Part shown: in pieces, positions 1-5,811 of the stretch
Layout: each line of letters begins with the position of its first letter
Position numbering within the stretch: position 1 is the first letter of the stretch
Source: Lachnospiraceae bacterium
GTDB lineage: Bacteria > Bacillota_A > Clostridia > Lachnospirales > Lachnospiraceae
Reading direction: 5' to 3'
DNA: 7,590 bases
NCBI GenBank assembly: GCA_017620055.1
Contig: JAFZRD010000118.1
Span: 1-7,590, forward strand
Program-made: the position numbers and the translations under genes
The notes under the pieces: generated by a model
What the model saw: only the letters and a program-made list of their open reading frames with translations
Database searches by the model: none
Told to the model about the DNA's origin: nothing

Positions 1-17
1 GGGACCTTTTCGGTTCC
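1..17 (-). terminator. Possible terminator of the tRNA-Leu transcript, cut by the window edge
   Basis: GGGACC (1-6) and GGTTCC (12-17) can form a six-pair stem around a five-base loop, with a single A·C mismatch when read on the minus strand. It lies about 17 bases beyond the 3' end of the minus-strand tRNA, where a terminator is expected. The sequence that would extend the stem, and any U tract, lies outside the window, so the call rests on position and a short imperfect stem only. Confidence 0.25.
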
Positions 18-33
18 GGGGTCTTGTCGTATA

Positions 34-117
34 TGCAGGTAGAGGGACTTGAACCCTCAAGTAGTTACCTACGGCAGATTTTGAGTCTGCTGCGTCTGCC
101 AATTCCGCCATACCTGC
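34..117 (-). tRNA. tRNA-Leu, anticodon CAA
   Basis: Read on the minus strand this folds into a complete class II tRNA of 84 nt. The acceptor stem GCAGGTA/TACCTGC has seven perfect pairs, followed by discriminator A at position 34. The D stem is GCG/CGC with a GG-containing loop, and the anticodon stem is GCAGA/TCTGC. The anticodon loop CTCAAAA places CAA at the anticodon, reading the Leu codon UUG. A long variable arm (GTAG-GTAA-CTAC) is typical of tRNA-Leu and tRNA-Ser, and the T arm is GAGGG-TTCAAGT-CCCTC. The 3' CCA is not encoded (TAT follows the discriminator), so it must be added by nucleotidyltransferase. The gene runs opposite to all protein genes in the window. Confidence 0.96.
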
Positions 118-126
118 GATATGTCT

Positions 127-226
127 TAAGGAGGGGCCCACGTAGTGGGAGGATTCCTTATGACACCGCGAGCTGCCTCCGACGGAGTCGGAATAAGATC
201 AGCGAGCGTCCTACGGACAAATCTTA
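127..226. other. Cluster of inverted repeats upstream of the tRNA (possible structured leader or small RNA)
   Basis: About 100 bases between the tRNA promoter and the tRNA contain a series of perfect inverted repeats. TAAGGA (127-132) pairs with TCCTTA (155-160) and encloses the hairpin CCCAC-GTA-GTGGG (137-149). TCCGAC-GGA-GTCGGA covers 178-192. TAAGAT (194-199) pairs with ATCTTA (221-226) and encloses GTCC-TAC-GGAC (208-218). A transcript from the minus-strand promoter at 221-249 would start near 214 and carry the first two elements ahead of the tRNA. Positions 194-226 overlap the promoter, so the third structure would only form in RNA made on the plus strand. I do not recognise a known riboswitch or RNA family, and no open reading frame in this stretch looks genuine. 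It could be a pre-tRNA leader or a separate small RNA. Confidence 0.4.
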
Positions 227-249
227 CCACATACAGGTGCGTGTTTCAA
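221..249 (-). promoter_or_regulatory. Sigma-70/SigA-type promoter for the tRNA-Leu transcript
   Basis: On the minus strand there is a -35 box TTGAAA (249-244, five of six consensus bases) and a -10 box TAAGAT (226-221, four of six), separated by exactly 17 nt. Transcription would begin near position 214 and run toward the tRNA, giving a leader of about 97 nt. The optimal spacing and good -35 box, in front of an otherwise promoterless stable RNA gene, support the call. Confidence 0.6.
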
Positions 250-290
250 TCCGGTATCATGTATTTCCTCAACCGGGGGAGGGAAAAACC

Positions 291-707
291 ATGGCTGTTA
301 AGTTCAAGTATTGCAGGATTCAGGGGAAGGAACTTGCCGTTAATACAAGAACCGGCAAGGGCATATTCAGTATGCTCAATCAGATGGTCACAAACGGGGT
401 AATGGAGGAAGAGGACGTCGGTCTTTTCAAGGAGATCGATTCGTGGTTTGCCGAAGAGCTTCCGTGGCCTCCGCAGTGCAAGCGTCAGGAGAAGGTCATA
501 TGCTACTTCAAGACCGAGAACAGCGAGATGATGATGAAGATGATCGCTCCGCTGATGTGGCTGCTTGAAAGATATGAGCATCCGTACTATGTCGTGTATA
601 CGAACTATCCGGGAGAGATAGTATATGAGGATGAATACCAGGTGGCGGTGAAGGTCGATGAGAACGTTGTCATCGAAGACCTGCAGGACAACTGGTCACC
701 GGAATGA
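291..707 (+). CDS. Conserved-looking cytoplasmic protein of unknown function, 138 aa
   Basis: I do not recognise the family. The start at ATG 291 is chosen because GGGGAGGG (276-283) is a strong ribosome binding site seven bases upstream. The open frame continues upstream only through the antisense of the tRNA, so longer versions are artefacts. The protein has a basic N-terminus (residues 1-24), an acidic stretch around 38-56, a Trp/Pro segment (ELPWPPQ, near 56-62) and a Met-rich helix (SEMMMKMIAPLMWLLERY, about 78-95). A probable beta-rich tail with many Tyr and Val residues follows (99-131). There is no signal peptide, no clear membrane segment and no catalytic motif; cysteines are at 8, 63 and 71. 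A TATCAT sequence at 255-260 could serve as its -10 box, but no good -35 accompanies it. Only 29 nt separate its stop from the following lipoprotein gene, so the two are probably co-transcribed. Confidence 0.82.
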   Translation: MAVKFKYCRIQGKELAVNTRTGKGIFSMLNQMVTNGVMEEEDVGLFKEIDSWFAEELPWPPQCKRQEKVICYFKTENSEMMMKMIAPLMWLLERYEHPYYVVYTNYPGEIVYEDEYQVAVKVDENVVIEDLQDNWSPE

Positions 708-736
708 TCATAATATCAACGAATAAGGAGATTAAC

Positions 737-1858
737 ATGAACACTATCAAAAGAGTTACAGGTTTGTTGGTTACCGCATGCATGATACTCGGCCTTTCAG
801 GGTGTGACGCAGATGTGAAAATCACACCGGCAGGTTCAGAGAAAACGGCAAAAAATGATGCCGTGCTCGAGTACTGGAGTGACGACTCCGTAGCGGCTGC
901 ATCCATAAGGGATTATGTGGCAAAGGTAACGGATGAGAAGTCGGAATCCTTCATTCCTGTGGAGGACAGGATCGCGGTGTTTGACCTTGACGGAACGATA
1001 ATCGGAGAGCTTTATCCGTCATACTTTGAATATATGATGTTCATACACAGGGCTTTTCATGATGATACATATGATGCTCCGGACGATATGAGAGAGTTTG
1101 CCGAAGCACTTGAGAAGGGCGTATATGACGGTAAGAAACCGGATAATCATGAAAGGCTTCATGCTAAGTTTGCCGGCCGGGCATATGCCGGGATGACACC
1201 TGACGAACTCAAGGAATATACTCGCAAGTACATGGAATCCGAGGCTGACGGATTTAAGAATCTGACAAGGGGAGACGCGTTCTATTGGCCGATGGTGTCG
1301 CTTGTTAAGTATCTTGCGGCAAATGATTTTACGGTATATATCGTGAGCGGATCTGACAGAACGGTCGTGCGTGCACTAGTCAAGGATAAGCTCGGTATAC
1401 CCGAGAACAGGGTGATCGGAATGAGTTACACGATGGTCGCGGACAATCAGAACGGAGAGGACGGACTTGAGTATATCTATACGAAGGATGATGATGTCAT
1501 ACTCGGCGGAGATCTTATCATCAAGACGATCAAGATGAACAAGGTCAGCGCTATCGCTGAAGAGATCGGAAAGGTTCCCGTTCTGTCATTCGGTAACACA
1601 GCGGGAGACCAGTCGATGGCACAGTATACGGTCAACAACGATCAGTATGAGACGAAGGCATATATGCTCATGTGTGATGATCTTGTCAGAGAGCACGGCA
1701 ACATGAAGAAGGCCGATGAGATGAAGCAGATGTGCGATGAGTGCGGATTCGAGCCGATATCCATGAGGGATGATTTTGCGACCATTTACGGTGACGACGT
1801 CGAGGTTGTCGACTATGAAGAGCTGGAAGTGGAAGAGGCACTCGAGCCCGCAGCGTAA
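737..1858 (+). CDS. Exported lipoprotein of the HAD phosphatase superfamily, 373 aa
   Basis: Predicted lipid-anchored extracytoplasmic phosphohydrolase. The N-terminus has two basic residues (K5, R6), a hydrophobic core and the lipobox LSGC with acylated Cys23, so the mature protein should sit on the outer face of the membrane. HAD motifs appear in order: motif I DLDGT (83-87; nucleophile Asp83, acid/base Asp85), motif II VSGSD (203-207), a Lys candidate for motif III among residues 263-269, and motif IV GNTAGD (286-291). The helical insert at about 92-180 between motifs I and II is a C1 cap, resembling phosphoserine-phosphatase-type members. The C-terminus is strongly acidic (353-370). Start 737 is preferred over ATG 704, which overlaps the previous stop, because AAGGAG (725-730) sits six bases upstream and only this start gives a clean signal peptide. 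The substrate cannot be told from sequence. No terminator is visible after the stop. Confidence 0.9.
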   Translation: MNTIKRVTGLLVTACMILGLSGCDADVKITPAGSEKTAKNDAVLEYWSDDSVAAASIRDYVAKVTDEKSESFIPVEDRIAVFDLDGTIIGELYPSYFEYMMFIHRAFHDDTYDAPDDMREFAEALEKGVYDGKKPDNHERLHAKFAGRAYAGMTPDELKEYTRKYMESEADGFKNLTRGDAFYWPMVSLVKYLAANDFTVYIVSGSDRTVVRALVKDKLGIPENRVIGMSYTMVADNQNGEDGLEYIYTKDDDVILGGDLIIKTIKMNKVSAIAEEIGKVPVLSFGNTAGDQSMAQYTVNNDQYETKAYMLMCDDLVREHGNMKKADEMKQMCDECGFEPISMRDDFATIYGDDVEVVDYEELEVEEALEPAA

Positions 1859-1863
1859 CGTTG

Positions 1864-1889
1864 GGAGGTAGCACCTCCGGTCATCGGAG
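1864..1889 (+). other. Overlapping, mutually exclusive hairpins after the HAD gene
   Basis: GGAGGT (1864-1869) and ACCTCC (1873-1878) form a perfect six-pair stem with a three-base AGC loop. CTCCG (1875-1879) can instead pair with CGGAG (1885-1889) around a five-base loop. The two share 1875-1878, so only one can form at a time. No T run follows either, so neither looks like an intrinsic terminator. The rest of the 179-nt spacer (1859-2037) is A-rich and then holds a promoter. The hairpins might act in RNA stability or in attenuation, but nothing shows this directly. Confidence 0.35.
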
Positions 1890-1977
1890 CAAACCCCAAA
1901 GAATACGAAAAAAAGAGCAAGAAGGAAAAGATAGCAAAAAAGGCGGCGCTGATACGCAGGCATAAGCATGAATATGC

Positions 1978-2007
1978 TTGACATTGTTTGTGCCGTTGTA
2001 GGAAAAT
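1978..2007 (+). promoter_or_regulatory. Candidate SigA promoter for the Big_2 secreted protein
   Basis: A perfect -35 hexamer TTGACA (1978-1983) is followed after 18 nt by GAAAAT (2002-2007), which matches four of six -10 bases, in an A/T-rich stretch ending with TATATATTATT. The start would fall near 2014, leaving a leader of about 24 nt with ribosome binding site AGAGGAG (2022-2028) ahead of ATG 2038. The -35 box is convincing and the -10 box weaker; this would let the gene be expressed separately from the HAD gene upstream. Confidence 0.5.
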
Positions 2008-2037
2008 ATATATTATTGATAAGAGGAGCATAATACT

Positions 2038-3033
2038 ATGTTTGATTCATTACGAAAGAGACTGATGTGTGGTTTTGTTGCCACGGCGGTAACGCTCGGA
2101 TCATTTGCTTTTCCTGCAGTCGTAATGGCTGATGATGACGATGATGATTTCATGGAAGATCTTGTCGATATCACTCCCGAGGAGAGTGAGTTTCTTAATA
2201 AACTTACGGATGAAGACGATGACGAGGATATCGATGAAGACGATATAAAGGCAGCTATAACCTTAGGGCTCGTCGGTGCTATGATCGATGAGGAGAATGA
2301 GCAACAGAGAAAACGCGAGGAAGAGCAGCGTCAACAGGCTGCGCTGGACGCTCAAAGGGCAGCAGCTCTCGAGGCTCAGATAAAAGCCGAGCAGGAAGCA
2401 TTAAAGAGAGCTGAGCTGGAGAAGCAGCTCAAGGCCGAGAAAGAGAAGAACAAGTATAAAGTTACCGGAGTAGGTGTCAGCACGACTTATGTTACGCTCC
2501 AGCCCGGACAGACATATCAGTTGATCGCTTATGTTATGCCCGACAGTGCAAGAAACAAGAGAGTTTATTTCAGCTCAAGCAATCCTTCGGTTGCGACCGT
2601 TGACGGAAGCGGCATCATAAAGGCAAACGGAGCCGGAAATGCCGTTATCACTGTAACGACCGATGAGAAAGGTTATAAAGCGTTTACAACCGTGGATGTC
2701 AATCATGCGCCGGTTGTTGCAGCTCAGACCGCATCCCAGGATGCAAACTGGACAACTATCGCTGCCGGCATGATAACTTCAGCGTTACCCGGTCAGACAC
2801 TTAATCTTGTTGCACCCAAGGCGCTCAGTTTCGACGCCGGTATGATAAATGCCCTCAAGGCCCGTCCCGATGTCGGACTATTGATCGCATATCCTTACAA
2901 CGGACATACATATGCTCTTGCGATCCCCGCAGGTTATAATCTTACATCTTTGATGGACAAGACCGGTAAGGTCAGCTTTATCAAACTCGCTGCTGTTAAA
3001 GACGGCAAGATTATTACAACAATGGTAATGTAA
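2038..3033 (+). CDS. Secreted protein with acidic region, coiled coil and Big_2 Ig-like domain, 331 aa
   Basis: Predicted extracellular or cell-surface protein of unknown role. Residues 1-31 are a Sec signal peptide (basic LRKR, hydrophobic core, cleavage after VMA). An exceptionally acidic segment (32-71, opening with six Asp) comes next, then a charged Gln/Glu/Lys/Ala-rich coiled coil (about 84-139). A bacterial Ig-like Big_2 domain spans about 141-221, recognised from VTLQPGQTYQL, the SSSNPSVATVDGSGIIKA core and GNAVITVTT. A linker leads to a C-terminal domain (about 248-325) with PGQTLNLVAPKALSFDAGM and LLIAYPYNGHTYALAIPAG, to which I cannot give a family name. No LPXTG, SLH or choline-binding motif is seen, so it is either released or held by interactions. 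AGAGGAG (2022-2028) lies nine bases before the ATG. It has its own likely promoter and a strong terminator, so it is probably monocistronic. The acidic segment could bind divalent cations such as calcium; that is inference. Confidence 0.88.
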   Translation: MFDSLRKRLMCGFVATAVTLGSFAFPAVVMADDDDDDFMEDLVDITPEESEFLNKLTDEDDDEDIDEDDIKAAITLGLVGAMIDEENEQQRKREEEQRQQAALDAQRAAALEAQIKAEQEALKRAELEKQLKAEKEKNKYKVTGVGVSTTYVTLQPGQTYQLIAYVMPDSARNKRVYFSSSNPSVATVDGSGIIKANGAGNAVITVTTDEKGYKAFTTVDVNHAPVVAAQTASQDANWTTIAAGMITSALPGQTLNLVAPKALSFDAGMINALKARPDVGLLIAYPYNGHTYALAIPAGYNLTSLMDKTGKVSFIKLAAVKDGKIITTMVM

Positions 3034-3065
3034 TGAGACGGGAATCGACGATCGGATAAATACAT

Positions 3066-3099
3066 AAGAAAGCCGGGGTTACCCAACCCGGCTTTCTTT
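3066..3099 (+). terminator. Strong intrinsic terminator after the Big_2 gene
   Basis: AAGAAAGCCGGG (3066-3077) pairs perfectly with CCCGGCTTTCTT (3087-3098) around a nine-base loop, inside which GTT/AAC can add pairs with a bulge. The T-rich right arm (TTTCTTT) serves as the U tract, and the A-rich left arm would do the same on the opposite strand, so it may work in both directions. It separates the secreted-protein gene from the ABC transporter operon. Confidence 0.88.
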
Positions 3100-3140
3100 G
3101 CTAAAACCTGTATCGGCTAAAACAGTTAGGAAGGAATAAT

Positions 3141-4481
3141 ATGAACGGGACGTTATCACCGGAAACTCTTTATACAATAATAGTATCAAACCTGGTCAAT
3201 TCTGTGCTCACATGGTTGCTCATGGGTATAGGATGCAGCAAGCTGTTTAAAAAAGATAATATAAAAAGCATATATGCGTTCATTCCCGGTGTTGTCCAGT
3301 ATCATCTTGCCGTGATGGCGGAGAGAGAAGAAGAGGGCAGGACTTATTTTATGCTTGCTGTTTGCAGGGTGTTATCCTCACTGATCCGATGTTTCTTTGA
3401 TGATATGTCGGCAATGGGGCTTTTCTGGAATGTTGTTTACCTTGCAATCTGTTTTGCACAGATGCTCTTCAGTATCCGTATTTTCATCTCTTTGTGCGAC
3501 GTGTTCTCAAGAAGACGACGCTGGACGGTTCTTTGGGTTTTAGTGCCCGAAATATGCAGTATTATTTGGGGATACAACAAAAAATATGTTCCGAAGCATG
3601 ATAGCCCGATCGCTACGGATTATGAAAAAGCGGCGACTATCAGCGGGGCTAGCGTTGATGCGATCAAAGACGGCATTACGGTCAATCTTACCGACAGGAC
3701 CGTTACGAACTTCGGAAGGAAGATATATCTTCTCAAGGATATTCATCTGTCGATCCCGACCGGCCATATGGTACTTCTTCTCGGAGGAAGCGGAGCCGGT
3801 AAAACAACCTTTCTCAATGCTGTTACCGGATACGAGAAGGCAAACGCCGAAGTGATCCTTCACGGTAAAGATCTGTATAACAATTATGAGAGTATGAAAT
3901 ACGATCTCGGCTTTGTTCCGCAACAGGATCTGATGCGTCTTAGTGATACGGTATACATGACGCTGTCGGATGCCGCAAAACTTCGCCTCCCCAAGAATGT
4001 ATCACATTCGGACAGAAAGAAGAGGATTAACGAGGTACTTGAGAAGTTCGGACTTCAATCGGTGAAGAGCTCGCAGGTCTCAAAACTTTCGGGAGGACAG
4101 AGAAAGAGGCTTTCGATCGCACTGGAACTTATCAGTGATCCGACCCTGTTCATACTTGATGAGCCTGATTCCGGGCTTGACGGAGTCGTTGCGAGAAATC
4201 TCTTCGAGAGTCTCCGAAAGATCGCTGACGAAGGAAAGATCGTCATTGTTATAACACATACCCCGGACAGAGTCATGGATCTGTTCGATGATGTTATAGT
4301 ACTTGCAAAGGATGCCGCCCGTACCGGAAGACTGGCGTATTTCGGCCCGATAAAAGAGGCCGATGAATTCTTCGGCAAGAAGTCCATGGAAGATATCCTG
4401 TTGTCGATTAATCAGAAGGATGAAGGCGGCGAAGGAAGAGCTGACGAGTTTGTTGAAAAGTATGCAGAGAAGATAAGCTGA
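3141..4481 (+). CDS. ABCG-type ABC transporter ATPase with an N-terminal membrane region, 446 aa
   Basis: ATP-hydrolysing subunit of a membrane transporter. The C-terminal two thirds are an ABC ATPase with all key elements: Walker A GGSGAGKTT (215-223), Q-loop QQ (261-262), signature LSGGQ (316-320), Walker B LFILDE (336-341), D-loop SGLD (344-347) and H-loop His373. The pattern EPDSGLD and the post-H-loop segment FDDVIVLA…GRLAYFGP are typical of the ABCG/White family (usual form EPTSGLD). Unusually, residues 1-145 form a membrane region with about four hydrophobic segments (near 10-31, 68-86, 92-118 and 128-144), broadly like the small multi-pass domains annotated as DUF5684 in clostridia; this is a resemblance from memory, not a tested match. 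AGGAAGGA (3128-3135) precedes the ATG. The permease gene begins 8 nt later, so the two surely work together. The substrate and direction are unknown; ABCG relatives are mostly exporters. Confidence 0.9.
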   Translation: MNGTLSPETLYTIIVSNLVNSVLTWLLMGIGCSKLFKKDNIKSIYAFIPGVVQYHLAVMAEREEEGRTYFMLAVCRVLSSLIRCFFDDMSAMGLFWNVVYLAICFAQMLFSIRIFISLCDVFSRRRRWTVLWVLVPEICSIIWGYNKKYVPKHDSPIATDYEKAATISGASVDAIKDGITVNLTDRTVTNFGRKIYLLKDIHLSIPTGHMVLLLGGSGAGKTTFLNAVTGYEKANAEVILHGKDLYNNYESMKYDLGFVPQQDLMRLSDTVYMTLSDAAKLRLPKNVSHSDRKKRINEVLEKFGLQSVKSSQVSKLSGGQRKRLSIALELISDPTLFILDEPDSGLDGVVARNLFESLRKIADEGKIVIVITHTPDRVMDLFDDVIVLAKDAARTGRLAYFGPIKEADEFFGKKSMEDILLSINQKDEGGEGRADEFVEKYAEKIS

Positions 4482-4489
4482 GGTGAAAA

Positions 4490-5437
4490 ATGGAGACCGA
4501 GAACAACGGATTAAAATATAAAGGACACTTCGGACAACTTCTGATTTATCTTGGTAAACAGTTCAGAATGTTCGTACTTCAGAGCGACTGGAAAGTGCTT
4601 CCCATGGCGGCTATAATCGCCGGGATGGTTTCCATGGCTGTCGGTAAAGGACTGTACGTCAGCATGGAAGGAACATTTCAGGCAAACTTCGCGTTAACGT
4701 GCGTTTGTATTTGGAACGGTTTCTTCAATTCGATCCAGTCGATATGCAGAGAGAGGCCGATCATAAAGAGAGAACACAGGGCGGGGATGCATATAACATC
4801 ATATGTTGCATCGCATCTGGTATATCAGTTGTTCCTGTGCGCGATGCAGTCCGCTATAACGATGATCGTACTAGGAATGACGGGGATCAAATATCCGGCG
4901 GAAGGAGCGATATTCTCGTTCATTCCGGATATGTTCATTACGCTTCTTCTGATAACATATACGTCTGATATGATGGCACTCATGATATCGGCGATAGTCA
5001 AGACTCCAATGGCGGCTATGACCGTTATGCCGTTCATGCTGATCCTTCAGCTTGTGTTTGCAGGGTTCATACAGCTTCCCGAAAAGCTTGCGGACGTGAC
5101 CAAATTGATGGTGTCCAAGTGGGGAGTCCGCGGACTATGTGTAATATCGGATTATAATAATCTTCCGGCCGTTGTCGTGTGGAACAAGATGGTATCCTCC
5201 GGAGACAAGATCGAACTCGGCGGAGGAGTCTCATTAAAAGATGTCATGTCCACAATAGAAGAGAACGGAATGAGGGATGTCATTCTTAAAAAGCTTGGCG
5301 AAGCCAACGCAAGGATGGACTTTGAGCGGACATTCAATAATTTGTGGGCCTGCTGGGAGGCCATGCTTGTCTTTTCGCTCACATATGCGATAATCACGGT
5401 GATCTTTCTTGAATTTATAGACAAAGACACAAGGTAG
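4490..5437 (+). CDS. ABC-2/ABCG-type transporter permease, 315 aa
   Basis: Membrane partner of the ATPase just upstream. About six hydrophobic segments are seen (near 34-52, 62-83, 102-130, 140-165, 172-194 and 286-311). The segment FFNSIQSICRERPIIKREHRAGMH (about 78-101, between the second and third helices) is the conserved cytoplasmic coupling region of ABCG permeases, ending in E-H-R-A-G-M. FAGFIQLPE (190-198) followed by a long extracytoplasmic loop (about 195-285) before the last helix is also characteristic of this family. The ribosome binding site GAGGTGA overlaps the stop codon of the ATPase gene, which indicates translational coupling and fixed stoichiometry. The protein carries only one six-helix domain, so the working transporter would need a dimer. 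No substrate-binding protein is encoded nearby, consistent with export. Confidence 0.88.
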   Translation: METENNGLKYKGHFGQLLIYLGKQFRMFVLQSDWKVLPMAAIIAGMVSMAVGKGLYVSMEGTFQANFALTCVCIWNGFFNSIQSICRERPIIKREHRAGMHITSYVASHLVYQLFLCAMQSAITMIVLGMTGIKYPAEGAIFSFIPDMFITLLLITYTSDMMALMISAIVKTPMAAMTVMPFMLILQLVFAGFIQLPEKLADVTKLMVSKWGVRGLCVISDYNNLPAVVVWNKMVSSGDKIELGGGVSLKDVMSTIEENGMRDVILKKLGEANARMDFERTFNNLWACWEAMLVFSLTYAIITVIFLEFIDKDTR

Positions 5438-5451
5438 TCGATCGATTTGTT

Positions 5452-5802
5452 ATGGAATATATAGATTGTAACGAATGCGAACTTCATATGAACCCGTTCA
5501 TCGAGAACAGGCTTGTCGGAGAGACACTCTGGCAGTTCCTTACGCATGTCGAGAAATGCCCCGACTGTTTCGAGGAACTTGAGATCAGATACCTTATCGC
5601 CGAGGCTCTCGGAAGACTTGAGAACGGTGAATCGATCGATCTTCGCACAGAGCTTGCCCAGAAGATCAAAGTGACGAAACGGGCGATGTATTTTCACTAC
5701 TTCAACGAAGATGTTCTGAGGATATTCGAGATCATATCGATGATCATCGTTTCGTATGAACTGTTCGGATTTCTCTCACACTTTTTCGGTATTGTATTCT
5801 AA
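5452..5802 (+). CDS. Small zinc-finger (zf-HC2/anti-sigma-like) membrane protein, 116 aa
   Basis: The N-terminal 45 residues fit the zf-HC2 fold of zinc-containing anti-sigma factors: Cys6, possibly with Cys9 and His12, then HVEKCPDC giving the HxxxCxxC set His32, Cys36 and Cys39, then FEEL. A charged linker and one hydrophobic segment (about 90-115) complete the protein. By analogy the zinc finger would lie in the cytoplasm and the C-terminus would anchor it, leaving almost no outside domain. The family usually binds and restrains an ECF sigma factor, but none is encoded next to it, so the partner is unknown. The start is 14 nt after the permease stop without a clear ribosome binding site, suggesting translational coupling. 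Met13 is an alternative start but would drop Cys6, Cys9 and His12. The stop lies 9 nt before polA. Confidence 0.8.
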   Translation: MEYIDCNECELHMNPFIENRLVGETLWQFLTHVEKCPDCFEELEIRYLIAEALGRLENGESIDLRTELAQKIKVTKRAMYFHYFNEDVLRIFEIISMIIVSYELFGFLSHFFGIVF

Positions 5803-5811
5803 AGGATCATC

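Noticed and set aside
241..254. GTTTCAATCC-like sequence recalling the end of some CRISPR repeats
   Set aside because: It occurs once, with no repeat copies or spacers nearby, and is explained as the -35 region of the tRNA promoter.
24..290. Upstream extension of the 291-707 reading frame
   Set aside because: It translates the antisense of the tRNA and the inverted-repeat region. ATG 291 has the strong ribosome binding site.
704..736. Alternative start ATG 704 for the HAD gene, overlapping the previous stop
   Set aside because: It has no ribosome binding site and would add eleven residues in front of a clean lipoprotein signal peptide.
1860..1890. GGGAGGTAGCACC sequence resembling a T-box
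   Set aside because: It lacks the GGGTGGNACCGCG core and the long upstream leader, and no aminoacyl-tRNA synthetase or amino acid gene follows.
3098..3126. Possible promoter for the ABC operon (TTGCTA followed by AACAGT)
   Set aside because: The -10 match is poor, so the operon promoter cannot be placed with confidence, although one is expected just after the terminator.
5152..5697. Minus-strand open frame of 181 codons across the permease end and the zinc-finger gene
   Set aside because: It spans two well-supported plus-strand genes and shows no recognisable domain; it is a shadow frame.
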